Assembly (NCBI GenBank): GCA_028583605.1
Contig: CM053333.1
Coordinates: 10,872,638-10,936,637 of the forward strand
Direction of reading: 5' to 3'
From: Dastarcus helophoroides
Taxonomy: Eukaryota > Arthropoda > Insecta > Coleoptera > Bothrideridae
Length of the DNA: 64,000 bases
Shown: positions 1-11,655 of the stretch, one piece after another
Numbering within the stretch: position 1 is the first letter of the stretch
How the letters are laid out: the number at the start of each line of letters is the position of its first letter
The notes under the pieces: model-generated
The model's input: only the letters and a program-made list of their open reading frames with translations
Databases searched by the model: none
What the model was told of the DNA's origin: nothing
Position numbers and translations under genes: made by a program

Positions 1-1065
1 AATTTACAAATTAATAATTAGACCCTGGAATGGGTACTGCCATCTCTTTGTGAATAGGGGTACTATTGGAAGTTAGACCTGTAAGCGGCACAATTAGCAA
101 TCGCAATCAAATCAGCCGGTACCTACGCATTTAGCATCATAAACCGTAAATACACACTTCAAACTCTGAGTCGTACTCACCATTTGGCGACATCGCTTCA
201 GCGGAGCGCCGTACCGCACCGCGAGCTAGCTTTAGCGTGGTGTTCTGTAGTTTATTTTTCCGTATCCCGTGGAGGCCGTTGATAGCCACCGCATGGCAGC
301 AACGCTAGGTGCATAATTCTGCGCTCACTAACATATTTCAATTTCCTCATAGTATATAATATAATGGAATAAAAGTTTGAGTACTTTATTCCAAGTCACT
401 CACAAGTATTATTAGTTAATTAGTATATCATTATTTTGTGTGTAAAAATGTGATAAATTCAAGACTTTTACATAAAATAGAAAAGAATAAATTGCTCATT
501 TCACGAGGAGCGTGCGCTCTTGCGCTCTTTAAGAATAGCCGCCACTGCTAGTGCCTGCTTGGAAACTCCTAGATTTCCCTAATTTCTAAAATGTCTCGTT
601 CTTTTTTCTGGAATGTTGCACATCGAGATTCACCCCACAAAGTGCGAAATTGCAGTTGGTTTCTACTAAGAGGGTTTTTAATTTTCCCAATTACTGTGTC
701 ATATTTTTTTGGTCACACTTCAAAATCACACTTAAGAATAAAATTGATGCTTAGTTGTAAACCAAATTGGTCCTTGAGATAAACTAGTAAAAGAATCTTT
801 AATTTTCATAGTTGCCTCAATATACTGATAACTTTATTTTATTTAATTCTACTTAACATAGAAAACAACTTTCAGAATGAAATTGCTAGAAGTTGGAAAC
901 TAGTCTTCTTCTTGAGCTATATTTTTACTTTTCCCTTTTTTAACTTGCTTCTACTGGCAGATTTCTACAATTTCGCAATTTCTAAATATCTCGTTCTATT
1001 TTCTGATATTTGGGCATCAAATGTTACTTTTATATTCCTAGTTGCCCAAATGTTTCATCACTTTT
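1..1065. other. Unassigned sequence, no gene seen
   Basis: The stretch is moderately AT-rich with a GC-richer patch around 185-300. I see no recognisable coding region, RNA gene or repeat shared with the rest of the window. A short hairpin-forming segment lies near 373-400. The only open frame, 591-782, is short and has no recognisable content. Confidence 0.4.
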
Positions 1066-1523
1066 AAGAATTGAAATACAAATCTTGTCTTGTCTTGAGA
1101 GATACTGTACAGTACCTCTCCAGAGATGATATCTTAGCTCTCGAAACGCCTTAGAGCAACCTTTGTTGCTCTGTGTTTTTTAATCTTTCTTGGTTTAGGG
1201 GACAATCTTTGTAGTTCAATTTTTGAAGATAACCAAGGACTAGTCCGTTCCACCAAAATTTTTAAGAAGGAAATTAATAATGTTGAAAGTTGAGCTTCCT
1301 CTTAGATTTCTATTTTTATATTTCGTCTTTTGGTGGAACGGACTCGTCCTTGGTTATCTTTAAAAATTGAAATGCAGAAGTTGTCCCCTGAAACCGAGAA
1401 AAATTAACGTTGTATCTCTCTGAAGATGACAGCTTGGGTGTCGAAACGCGTTAGAGCAACGTTTGTTGTGTTTTTTAATCTTTCTTGGTTTCAGGGGACA
1501 AGTTCTGTATTTCAATTTTTTAT
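1066..1523. mobile_element. Family-A repeat, composite of head-to-head copies
   Basis: Four pieces of one dispersed repeat lie here in alternating orientation: minus (about 1066-1100), plus (about 1100-1258), minus (about 1318-1405) and plus (about 1405-1523). The segments 1180-1258 and 1331-1405 form an imperfect palindrome with arms of about 75 bases. The plus pieces carry the block CTGAAGATGACAGC followed by GTCGAAACGCG, then GTTAGAGCAAC and TTGGTTTCAGGGGACAAG. The same blocks recur at 11.6, 17.4, 22.1, 25.8 and 32.9 kb. Alternating head-to-head copies are typical of Penelope-like elements. No reverse transcriptase is present, so the class is inference. Confidence 0.6.
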
Positions 1524-2640
1524 ATTTCTTCTGATTCGTTTTTGCTTGAAAAGTAATAAACTAATTTAATTGAATGCAAAAAAGCAGCTTGTCTTTAGAC
1601 TAAATCTGAATGTCCTTTTAATTCTAATTCATTTCAACTGGATGATTTTTGCCATTTTGTAAAAACTTTTAATTATCTTTTATGACTTCTGGAACATAAA
1701 ATTTTACCTTTAAAAGAACTATAAAACCAAGAGGTGCCTTCTTGGACAAAATTTTACTTTCCTACGAGTTTTGAATGACTTTTATCACCAAATTTTCACA
1801 ACAAGAAGAATTTGCGAAAGTTCCTAAGTGTGTCATTCTCTCATTTTGTTTTATGAGCTTGCACACGAGTGCTGAAACTAATGAAATATTAAGCAAAAAA
1901 TCAATTGATCTAAAAGACTCTTTTCTTCTTTCGTTTCAATTTTGAAATATTTTAATTTGGCTAGTTTCCTAAGTGCTACTTTATGGCTTCTTGCACATCA
2001 ACGTTTAAAACAAAAACCAAAACTACCGCTTTATTGAACACTATTGTTTTTTCCGAATTGTTTCTGCCAGGAGATGCAATTTATTATCTTATACTATTTT
2101 ATGAACTTGCCGATCAAAAATCATTTTATAGAGAGAATTTATAAATTTTGTAAACAAAATAACGACCTAATAATGACTATAAAAGTCGGATTTATTCGCT
2201 CCCAAGAAAAAAATTAATTTCTCCTAGTTTGAAACCCAAATAAAAAATAAATAAAATTCTCCGGTAATTATAACTTAAATTAGAACCTTTTACTTTTTTT
2301 CACCAAAAACCCATCCACAGATGTTTAATCTACTTTAATATATTAACACTTTAGAAACTCATTTTCTTTTAAACTTAATCAATTAATAAATTAGTCCCGT
2401 GAAAATACCCTCAGGTGCATCTCGCTTCATATTTCATAACTTTAGGCATGCGACTAATATGAATTTCTTTACCTGGCTCAAATGCGTCAGGTGTGCTTTG
2501 AAATGAGGCGCTTGCTTTACTTCTGGTAAAGCTGGGGCATCTGTCGGCAAATGCACGAACTAAAAAGGTGGACTGATCCTTAAACAAGGAGCACAGCTAG
2601 TGGCCCTCTACATTCGAGGAGAATAACGCAGGACAAATAT
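1524..2640. other. Unassigned AT-rich sequence
   Basis: I see no gene or repeat I can name. From about 2440 to 2640 the base composition is less AT-rich, but both strands carry stops and nothing is recognisable. Confidence 0.4.
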
Positions 2641-2649
2641 AGACCGCTG

Positions 2650-5313
2650 AATCGCGAAGAATTCAAAGGTCAGCATAGCAGCAAGTCGCCAGTCGTTCGC
2701 TTTACGATTAGCAGATGCCGCAAGACTGAAGAAATGCAGGAATTTTAGCATATGCCGCAACGCAGCAGGAATTCAAATTCAAAGCTTTCAAATACTAGAT
2801 GTCGCAAACCACCTGAAACGTCCAACTATCCCACAGGTTTATAATTAATAACTAATAGAAGTCGGAAAGTAGCAGGAAGCAACATTTAGCTTATAGGACA
2901 CTTGTAACTAAACTAATAATAAGTTGACAAAGTAGCAGGAATTAAGCCCTGCAATATTAATCGTTGCTCGATGTCAAAACGTCTAAAATCAGCAATAGAA
3001 ATATCAAACTTTTCAGTCTCAAAACAGCAGAAATTTTAAATTTAAGCAAAGCATGTATTTAATGAAAGTAGAAAAGTGACCGAAATTAGGCATTGAGGTA
3101 TCAAGCTTTTCGGAAACGTTTGTTTGAAGTTGTTGGAAATGCAAAGCAATAAGAATTTAACATTAAAATCTCAAGCTTTTTAAGGATGCTTGTGGCTACG
3201 ACGTAAATCGGCAGGAATTACACCATGAAATATCAAGCCATTTAGAAATGCTTGTTTGCAGTTACTCGAAGTCCCAAATCAGTAACCTTAAACTTAAAAT
3301 TATCAAGATTTTAGAAACGCTTGTAGCTAATATGAGTAGCAAAGTACCAAAAATTAAACCCTCAAATATTAAGCTTTTCAAGAACATTTCTACACACTAT
3401 AAACAGCAGCAGGTCAAATATATAGAAGCGATACCAAAGTATTCAGAAACATTTGTAGCTACTGCAAATGGTAAGGAGGAACCAAGGGTGAAACCAATAA
3501 CATTTGCAGTTAATAAAAGTCGTAAAATAACAGACATTCGACATACAGATATGAAACTTTTTAGTGACGTTTGTTTGCATTTATTTCAAACTACAATGAA
3601 GCAGGAATTAAACCTGAAATATCAAGTATTGGAGTTGCTCTATGTCGAAAATTAACTAAAGTTACAATTGAAATATCAAACATTTCAGTCTCATTGCAGT
3701 AGGAATAACATTTAATGAAAGCCAGTAGTTAGGGAAAGTAGCAAGGTGGGAAAAATTACACACAGCAATATAAAGTTTTTTTGAAACGTTTATTTGATTT
3801 GTTCAAAGTACCAAGCAGCAGGAATTATATATTAATATCTCAGGCTTTTTAAAAATGTTTCCAGCTAGTAGATGGTGCAAACTAGCCGGATTCAACTATG
3901 AAATATCAAAGAATATATGAAATATCAAGTCGTTTAGAAACGGTTGCCTACTCAAAATCTTAAATCAGCAGAAATTAAACCTCGACCAAGATTTTACAAA
4001 CGGTTGTAGCTGATATGAATCGTAAAACAGCATCAATTAAGATTTTTAAGAATGCTCGTAATTAGTAAATGGCGCGAAGCAGCACGATAAATCGAGAAGA
4101 TAAGTACCAAACTATTCAGAAACATTTATAGCTAGTGAAAATTGCAATCAAGGAAAAATTAAAGCTGAAGCTATCAACGCTTGTAGGTAATGAAAGTCGT
4201 AAACTAGTAAGTACTCTACACACAGGTATTATGCTTTTCAAGTACGTTTCTTTGCATTTATTCCAAGTTTCAAAAAAGCTAAAATATCAACCCTTTTAGG
4301 GCTGCTTCTAATGGGTGGCCCAAAGCAGTAGGAATTGACATGTAATTTAAAAGTGTTTGCTTACTCTTGATAGCAAATTAGCAGAAAACTAACTTTCACA
4401 TTGTCAACTTTTTGGAAAAACTTGTAGTTAATTTAAGTCTTATAGCAACAGGGAGTAAATCCTAAAATTTTACTTTTTTCAAGAAAGCATGTAGTCAACA
4501 AATGGTGCAAAGGAACAGGAGAATTAGAGGGAAGAGGTTTTAAATGGTCAAACTACCAACGCTTGAAGCTAATGAAAGTCGTAAAGTAGCAGTAATTTGA
4601 CCAAGAGGCAACTAGATATTTACCAAATCTTGTTTGTTTTTATTCCAGGTTGCAAAGAAACAGGAACTAGACTTTTGGGAATTAAAATCTAGATGGATGG
4701 TTGTAGCCAGTAGATAGTCCAAACCGCAGCAGAAGTTAACCACTGAACCAACTCGTCATTCAGAAATACTAGCTGCAGTTACTTATGGTTTTATGGTAGC
4801 AAATCAGAAATCAAGCTTCGGAATTTTCAAGCTTTTAGGAATACTTGCAGCTAATATAAGTAGCAAAATAGCAAGAGAAGTAGAATGAAGAAATACTGAA
4901 GCATTTAGAAAATCACAGTACCGGTGGAATTAAATGCTTGTACTGTCAGGATTTCTGAAATCTTGTAGTTAATAAAAGCGAACTAGATGATGCTTTTTAG
5001 AAATAGGGCTTTTCGAAGTTGTAAGCACCAGGAGTAACACTTTAAAAAATCAAGCTTTATAGGCAGGGTTGTAGCTAGTAGATTGCGCAAATCAGCAGGA
5101 ATAAACCTATAAAAGAACAATCCATTCAGGAACGAATGCTTGTTGTTACTCGAAGCCCGAAATTCCCCATCTTTTAGTAATGCTGTTAAGTCGCAAACCC
5201 TCTTCAGGAACACTTGTACCTGGCAAAGACACAAAAAGCTAAGAGAGAAAAAAGAAGAGCTACCAAACTATTCAGAGATGCTTGTAGCTAGCAGAAGTCA
5301 CTATATACGAGGA
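2650..5313. repeat. Degenerate satellite of ~65-bp monomers (left part)
   Basis: Diverged copies of a block such as GCAGGAATTAAACCTGAAAT, TATCAAGCTTTTCAGAAA and GCTTGTAGCTAATGAAAGTC recur every 60-75 bases. Monomer subtypes alternate: one has 'gtttgcatttattcc', one 'gcagttactcgaagtc', one 'gctagtagatggtgcaaa' and one 'gctaatgaaagtcgtaaa'. Members of one subtype return at roughly 360-420 bases or twice that, so a decayed higher-order repeat is likely. The array continues at 7481 after the mariner insertion. The open frame at 3248-3655 lies inside the array and is probably a by-product of the repeat. Confidence 0.7.
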
Positions 5314-6002
5314 TAAATCAAATATGAACCGGAATTTGTTTTTAAAAATTTATTGGTACAAGATAAAAGTTATTAACTATTATTCTACATAAACTCCTGG
5401 TTTTGTTAAGCATTTTTCCCAACGGATTGGGAGTTTTTTAATGCCGTCATCATAAAAAGAAGGGAGACGTGCTTGCAGCTAATTGGGCACAAATGTCTCA
5501 ACAGCAGCATCATCATGGAATCACTCACCTCCTAGAGCTTTTTTCAGTGGTCCAAACATGTGATAATCGCATGGTGATAAGCCGGGACTCTAAGGAGGGT
5601 GTTCTAATGTTGCCAAATGCAAATGCCAAATTCTCTAATTTTTGATGTGTCAGATTGGCTTAGTGGGGGCGGGCATTGTCGTGAAGCGAAATCATATTTC
5701 TGACCGAAAATTCGCACCTCTTCCCCCGATATGCACGCTTTGCTTCATCCAATAGCTGGCAGTAGTAGGCAGCATTAACCGTACGACATTTATGCAGAAA
5801 ATCAACGTGCACAACTCCTTTAAAATCCCAAAATACTGTGGCAAGAACCTTTTCAGCTAAGAGGCGAGTTTTTGCCTTGACGGGTGCACCTTCTCCCTTT
5901 CTTCTCCGCTCCATGTTTGCTTGTTAAGATTTAGGGGTGTAATGGTGGACTTAAATCTCATCACACCTAACGATACGTTGCAAAAATAATCACATTCACG
6001 TT

Positions 6003-6856
6003 CTGAATTCTGGATTCGTTGTGGGTTGCCTAAAGTTTAGGCCAGCACTTAGGCCACCCTTTCCGGGCCCATTGTGCTATCCCCGTGATTGAGGTGTCCT
6101 TGGTCATTCATTCAGCCACCCAACCTTGTTGAGAAACTGAAGAACGTCCCTTGGATGCGCCTCTCTCAAACTGGCCACACTAGGCCAGAAGTCCCCCAGC
6201 GTGGATCCTCTGATTGATGCTAGTGCCGGGCAGTGACACATCACGTGCTCGACACTCTCATCTTCTTCTAAGCACCCTCTGCAGCTCGGGTCGTTTATGA
6301 TTCCCATTCTGTAGAGGTGTTTGTTTAATTGACAGTGACCTGTCCATATCCCTACAAGTTTCCTGAGATTATTTCTTGAGAGTTGTAGGCATAGTTTTGC
6401 CCTTTCCCTGCACGGCATTCTAATAAATGAGTGAGTTTGTCGGCATGTTGTTATTGATGCCCATAAGGCTTTGTGTTTACGATAAGTTTCTTCGTTAAGT
6501 AGGGATCTTACGGTTGATCTTGCCAGGGGAAGGGTTGGTTCTGGTCCGACGAATTGTCCCTCCGAACCCTTCCTCGCCAGTTTGTCAGCGCGTTCGTTTT
6601 CCTCTTTCCCAGAATGTCCTTTGATCCATATTAGATCAATTGCATTCTCTTGTGATAGAGCTAGGTGGCAATTCCATACCAGCACTGAGTTTGTTTTCAC
6701 ATTCCTGAGGGCCTTAAGGGCTGCCTGGCTGTCCGTCTTGATTTGGATATATTTTCCTGTAATGTTCAGTTGCGTCATTTGTTCGGTGCTATACAAAATT
6801 CCCAACATCTCCGCTTGAAAGATTGTTGAGTATTTATCTAGCTTAATACTTACAAT
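6003..6856 (-). mobile_element. LINE 3' fragment (RNase H type) inserted in mariner
   Basis: This 5'-truncated retrotransposon is flanked by a direct repeat, TCACATTCACGTT, at 5990-6002 and 6857-6869, the target-site duplication made on entering the mariner transposase. It holds an open RNase H and zinc-knuckle frame and a short 3' UTR (6003-6103). No poly(A) is visible at the 3' end. The protein resembles the C-terminal half of R1/I/LOA-group LINEs. Confidence 0.88.
6104..6856 (-). CDS. LINE ORF2 C-terminus: RNase H plus zinc knuckle (partial)
   Basis: The frame is open from the insertion edge to the stop at 6104. RNase H would degrade the RNA strand of the RNA-DNA hybrid during reverse transcription. 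Visible motifs are FQAE with the second catalytic acid, KTDSQAALKAL with the third, and GHSGKEENERADKLARKG with the His and last Asp. The first Asp is lost with the truncation. The C-terminal part has a CRGC block followed by EHVMCHCPAL, a CCHC-type zinc knuckle. The first internal methionine would be at 6808, but the fragment has no true start. It has no frameshift, so it looks fairly young, but it cannot move by itself. Confidence 0.85.
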   Translation of the reverse strand: MVSIKLDKYSTIFQAEMLGILYSTEQMTQLNITGKYIQIKTDSQAALKALRNVKTNSVLVWNCHLALSQENAIDLIWIKGHSGKEENERADKLARKGSEGQFVGPEPTLPLARSTVRSLLNEETYRKHKALWASITTCRQTHSFIRMPCRERAKLCLQLSRNNLRKLVGIWTGHCQLNKHLYRMGIINDPSCRGCLEEDESVEHVMCHCPALASIRGSTLGDFWPSVASLREAHPRDVLQFLNKVGWLNE

Positions 6857-7480
6857 TCACATTCACGTTGAAAACGTCCAAGATGGCGCTGACAAAAATC
6901 TCCAGAAGTTGTTGTTTCTATTCTTCAGTCAAAATTCAGGCAGAAATTTTTTGAAACCCTAGCTAATGAGTAATGAAGGATTGGGTACTTCCAAAGCTTA
7001 GCCCAATTTGAGCTGCAATTTCACCAACAATTAAACGGCGATCACCTTTCAAAAGGCGTTAAATAGCGTTAATGTGACAAATTAACTGACTGACAAAGTG
7101 TGACTGGGGACACCCAGTCACACTGGTCCGAGGACGACGGGCATGGGGTTCATTTTCAACTTGAGTTTGTCCTTCCCAGAATTTTTTGTACTTTTGTACA
7201 CTTGAGGTTTTTCCAAACAAGTATCCCCAAACTGTGCTTCTAGTCTGCGAGGAATTTCGGCGGACTTTACACCTTCAGCGTCAAGAAATATAATAATAAT
7301 GCGCTGCACAACATGCTGATGAAGCTCTTGCTTACTCATTGTGTTTACAACTGATAAACGGCGAGAACGGAATTCGCTTGAGCGCAGGAATGCACGTGAT
7401 GTCCCCACCTAACATGTCTAAGAGTATGGCGCACACTCCCGACGCCCCCTTGATAGAAATTCCGGTTCATATTTGATTTA

Positions 7481-7565
7481 CCCTGGTAGAATGAATTCAG
7501 ATTATTCTTGTAGCTAATAAAAGTTGCTAAATAGCAGACGTTTCACTGTATTATAGAGTAGTACT
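7481..7565. repeat. ~65-bp satellite, right part after mariner
   Basis: The block 'ttcttgtagctaataaaagttgctaaatagcag' continues the degenerate satellite that stops at 5313. This confirms that the mariner landed inside it. Confidence 0.65.
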
Positions 7566-8500
7566 ATGGAAGGTCTAGAAGAGCACAGTTTGCATATAAC
7601 TTTGTTTTGAATCAAGCTTTCGTCGTCTAACAAATATGGTTTCTTACAATTTCTTTGTTTCCGTTTCTATGCCAACGAGTAGGCAGCTTTATTGCTGAAG
7701 ATTGAAAAATCTTAAGGTAAAAGCTCAAGTTTTAAAGCGAAGTACATCAGCTGCTATAAAAGGTAGCCTAAAGCTATATTACCGACTTAGTTAATCATAG
7801 ATATTATGAAACTATGAAACAATAAAATGGATTAATAGATTGTAGATAAAATAGGGCAGGGCGCTTACAATTTAATACGCATAAACATAAACATGCTCCG
7901 TAAAAATGGACTGAAACAATCGGAATAATAAATTCAGAGAATGGAATAGTAACTTTCCCTGAAGCTTAACGCCGTGGTTCCGCCATGGTGATGTCGAGAG
8001 TAAGTTTAATTAGGTATTTTTTGCTTATGCATTTGCAAGACGTGAAGAAAATAGTTTCGTTTTAAACTCGAAGAGATCCGAATTGAATTAATTTGCCATT
8101 TGGTTGTATACAATTCTTCAGCTAAAATTGTGTCAATTAGATTTACCGTCAGAGTGAATTTTCAACTTCGGACATTAGTGAGATAGATTAGATAATTTAG
8201 CTTCCACAATAAAGTGATTTAATGAATATTTGGCGATGACCCATAAAAATAAAGTCTTTCGTCAAAATCACTCAATTTTCGAGCAGAAGTGATGTCACGA
8301 ATCATTTTCATCGAATTTTAACTGCCTTTGACAGGAGAGATAATGTGTTATTTTACAAAATATAAAATCGTTTTAGTTAAGTAGCACTTTACCGCATAGC
8401 AATGTCTCTGTCAATGTCAATTAAACATATTTTGACAGAAAATAAGCTCGAAGACCTTTCTCGAAGGGCATTAAAATGTCTTCAGAATAATTTTCTAAAT
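7566..8500. other. Unassigned AT-rich sequence
   Basis: No gene, RNA or repeat recognised. All frames on both strands are short. Confidence 0.4.
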
Positions 8501-9063
8501 TATTTTCAGTAGCAAGACTTAATTTTATAATTATTAATGTAAAACTAAATTCGATTCAGACAAATATACCTTGTCAATTATTGCTAGGTAAATCAACAAA
8601 GCCGTTGACTAGTATTAGGTTAGGGAAATATTACACAGGTTAATTAAAATTTTTTTTAACTTTATAATGCTTTTAAAACTATAACTAGCCGTGTACCCGA
8701 TGAGATTACAATTCAGGAACCATTAGAGTTTTCTCAAATGTTAAGGAGTTAATTTTTGGGTAAATTGTTCTGCGCCTATCCTATTTTTCATCTCGTGTGT
8801 TTTGAATCTTTTTGTTCCCCGGCCAATATTTCTATTTTGATACAGCAAAACTCTTGAATCTGTCAAATTGTGGTTAAAGCGATGTCATGTATTATCAACG
8901 TTGTTTGCTCTGAAGCAGAATAAAGACTCTCAGTTTTCCAATTTTACCGTCGCATGGCCAGACAGATAAGAAATGCGATAAGCAAAATAAACACCACCGC
9001 GCCATGGCGAGAATATGTCATACAGCCAAAGTGATGAGTTAACGCCATTCTAGGTAGGCTTTA
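8500..9063. repeat. Dispersed repeat, copy 1 left half
   Basis: Positions 8507-8640 resemble 63118-63220: both have 'tttcagtagcaaga', 'tttataattattaatg', then 'ttgtcaa' and 'gtaaatcagcaaag' or close variants. The right half of this copy follows at 11950. The inverted-repeat element 9064-11946 sits between. The nature of the repeat is unknown. Confidence 0.5.
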
Positions 9064-9562
9064 AGCCACGTACAGACGAGACACTAAAATGTCGACACGG
9101 GTGTCTAGATTTGTGTCCGTTGTGTTTACATTATAGAGCAAATTATTACATGGATTAATCCATAGAGCTGTTCAGTACACTAAAGTTGCTAGAGTTATCT
9201 ACAAAGTTTTTAATTTGTGTTTACACGAGACACTAAACTCAATTTTTTGACATTCATTTATTTTAACAATGTCACGTAGAAGGGTAGCAGCAGCGATAAT
9301 AACTTTCTGTATTTTGAAAAAGCGAAGGAAATTTAAACAGAGCCGTTGATGGGTAGAAGGATGGGTTATGAAAAGAAGTGAATTTGGTGCATATAATTGT
9401 TTTTTTTTAAGTTTAATTCACTCGCAAAGGGTAACCCCATTATGCTTTCAAAGCACTGCGAGTTGGATGCGGAAACAAAGATAGATGGCGATGAACCGCC
9501 TTCTTAAACAAGGATAGGTTGTAATTTTTGGGGAAAATTCCTTTCCATAACTTGGAAGTTCT

Positions 9563-11280
9563 CTAGAAAAAAGAGTATCCGTAGACAGAAGTTCTCATTA
9601 TGTCAAGCTGGACCGCACAGGAATTTGCTGTCTCCGACTGTCTAGTACGCCTCAGGAATCTTGCTCTTGGGGGGATCAATCCTATTAGTTCCTGCGAACA
9701 TCTTCCATGATAGTACTTGTAGAAAAAAGACAAGTCATCAACCATACGCTGTGCTCTAGTGTTTCGAGAGAATCGGTCAGACTCTCGTCATCAATTAGGC
9801 GAATCGCTGTTCTTTGAATTGAATCCAAGAGAGCTAAAGTGTGTTTTGGGGCTGAACTCCAAACATGAGAACAGTATTCTAGTGTTGGTCTACTTGAGCT
9901 TTGTATAGTGTTAATAGCTGATGAGACGTGAAGTATTTTTTAGCTCTAAAATGAAAGCCTAGCTTCTGAGAGGCGAATTTGGCAATGGCGCGCATCGTCC
10001 GAAGAGAAGTTAATGCTCGCATTCACTCCTAGAATAGATAGATTAGATCCCATCGGAAGGATTTTACCGTCCATTAGTATGTTTGTTGCATTATCTCTTG
10101 ATGTTTTCTTAGAGAAAACTGCGGCCTGAGTTTTTGAAGCGTTGAAGTCGACCAAATTGTTTTTACCCCATTCCAGAATAATCTCGAGATCCCGATTAAT
10201 CCTCTGTATCTGCTGTTCCCTTAGTCGATCTGAAGCAGCGATGGATAATGGTTTGTCGGAGAAAAAAGATCACACAAAGTTACTATCATCTGCGAAACTG
10301 TATATAGGATTCGAAGTTGAAGCTAAGAGATCGTTTATGTGTAACAGAAATATAGTAGGAGACAGAACAAGCCCATGAGGCACCCCTGCGTTAATCGCAA
10401 ATATCTCGGATGAGATGCCATCGACGTCGACCTGAATAGATCTGTCAGCGAGAAAATTGAAGATCAAATGGCAGAGTCCAGGAGGAAGACCATAAGATGT
10501 TAATTTGGCGAGAAGAGATCGGTGCCAGACTCTGCCGAAAGCCTTTGAGATATCCAATGCCACAATCTTAGCCTCACCATGTTTTTCCATAGCTGAGGTA
10601 CAGATATAAGTAACATATGCCAGTAGATCGCCAGTGGGACGTATTGTCTGTCGGAGATGATTCTATTTTTCTCCAGATATTTGAGAATCTTGATGTTGAA
10701 AATCTTTTCCATCACTTTAGATATAACGGGTAACAAAAATATAGGGTGATAGTTCTTAGTCAGATTTCTTTTTCCCTTTTTAGGTGCAGGCTGCACTTTA
10801 GCAGATTTCCAGATATTAGGGAATACACCTTTGTTGTAAGAGAGTGTGAACAATTTGCTTAGGACAGGAGTCAACTCTGGGGCGCACTTCTTAAGAATAA
10901 TAGCGGGAATACTATCAAGGCCAAAAGCTTTCGAGGTGCCGAGCTCAATGAGAATCTTCCTGATTGTGCGTTGTCTGAAAACAACTTTAGGCATCAAAGT
11001 GCCAACCTTAGGAAGAATAGGAGGTTCTGCGTTTCGAGAATCAAAATTGGAATTTTCACATTAAGGCTACCATGTCAGCCTTTTCCTTGAAGGTAGTAGC
11101 AATATTGCTATTTTCATCGAGTAAAGGTGGAAAATTTGAAGGTTTAAAATTCTTTCCAATCGACTTTGTCGATTGAAAAGACAATCGACTTTGCAAATCC
11201 CCAAAAGGACCTGGAACCGTTCGGACAGTTGATAAGCCTCTGGCGCATTTTACGATCAAAATCACCTTTTGCCTCGTCAA
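9563..11280 (-). pseudogene. LINE-1f reverse transcriptase, broken (copy a)
   Basis: Pieces in several frames give a reverse transcriptase, the enzyme that copies element RNA into DNA at the target. The first piece (10500-10997) has LSKLFTLSYNKGVFPNIWKS and NRIISDRQY. The palm piece (10270-10590) has ALDISKAFGRVWH, INAGVPHGLVLSPT and the catalytic box as FADDSN in place of the YADD seen in other copies. The C-terminal piece (9563-9745) has RARFLRRTRQSE. Frameshifts and stops separate the pieces, so it is inactive. Confidence 0.87.
11157..11190. repeat. Small palindromic insertion in LINE copy a
   Basis: CAATCGACTTT occurs twice with an inverted GTCGATTG between, so a short snap-back has been added relative to the other LINE-1f copies. 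It is probably a repair or template-switch scar. Confidence 0.5.
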
Positions 11281-11555
11281 TAACCTGTTTACAAGAATTT
11301 TGTGCTATCGGAACTGAAAGTGGAGGATTCAGATTACTACCAGAAGTTCCTGGGAAGGTCTGCTAAAAGTTTTCAATATATTTACTACCATGCAAACATT
11401 GTGAAACAAGACACAACAACACGAATTGCAATTTCTGTGAGTGAGAGGTCAGCAATTATATTGCGGAATTGTGGATTTTTTTTTGTACGGTCTGTATGCA
11501 TTTTATTGGAGGAATTCGAAAATTCGGGGCTTTCTTCTAGCATTTCAGTTAGTAA

Positions 11556-11655
11556 AAATTTAAACACAGAACTTGTCCCCTGAAACCAAGAAAGATTAAA
11601 AAACACAACAAAGGTTGCTCTAACGCGTTTCGACAGCCAAGCTGTCATCTTTCAG
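11556..11655 (-). mobile_element. Family-A repeat fragment
   Basis: The minus strand reads CTGAAAGATGACAGC, then GCTGTCGAAACGCG, GTTAGAGCAACCTTTG and TTTCAGGGGACAAG, the family-A sequence. GACAGC and GCTGTC can pair to form a hairpin between the CTGA and GAAA blocks. It sits within the 9064-11946 element. Confidence 0.75.

Larger units (their letters stand above)
5380..7339 (-). pseudogene. mariner transposase, broken
   Basis: This would be the DNA-cutting transposase of mariner. The N-terminal helix-turn-helix part (7118-7339) starts MSKQELHQHV and contains FLDAEGVKSAEIPRRL and QFGDTCL, as in mariner. The catalytic part is at 5660-5990. The first catalytic Asp is in a CDEI block followed by a stop in place of the expected Trp, then VHHYTP. 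The second Asp is in ATVFWD and the third in HDNARPH. The C-terminal part follows in other frames and ends KPGVYVE with a stop at 5380. A LINE insertion, in-frame stops and frameshifts inactivate it. Confidence 0.9.
5316..7478 (-). mobile_element. mariner-family DNA transposon, interrupted
   Basis: The ends are inverted repeats: AATCAAATATGAACCGGAAT at 5316 and its reverse complement ending at 7478, flanked by the TA dinucleotides at 5314-5315 and 7479-7480 expected for mariner. Without the LINE fragment inserted at 6003-6869 (one target copy included), the length is about 1.3 kb, the usual mariner size. The element sits inside the ~65-bp satellite, which resumes on its far side. The transposase runs on the minus strand and is broken, so the copy cannot be autonomous. 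Confidence 0.92.
9400..11305 (-). mobile_element. LINE-1f copy a (5'-truncated)
   Basis: This antisense non-LTR retrotransposon without RNase H has its 3' end at 9400 as a poly(T) run on the plus strand, after a 3' UTR that also occurs at 47.9, 50.8 and 55.8 kb. It breaks off at about 11305 within the linker upstream of the reverse transcriptase. It is nested in the inverted-repeat element 9064-11946. The protein type fits the CR1/L2/Daphne side of the Jockey superfamily; the clade is not certain. Confidence 0.88.

Noticed and set aside
3248..3655. A 135-codon open frame in the satellite
   Set aside because: It lies wholly inside degenerate ~65-bp monomers and changes with them. No domain is recognisable.
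6582..6818. Plus-strand frame opposite the RNase H frame
   Set aside because: Shadow of the real minus-strand RNase H frame.
11385..11648. An 87-codon minus-strand frame containing RVRATFVVFFNLSWFQGT
   Set aside because: The peptide is a translation of the family-A repeat, also seen near 17.4 and 32.9 kb, not a gene.
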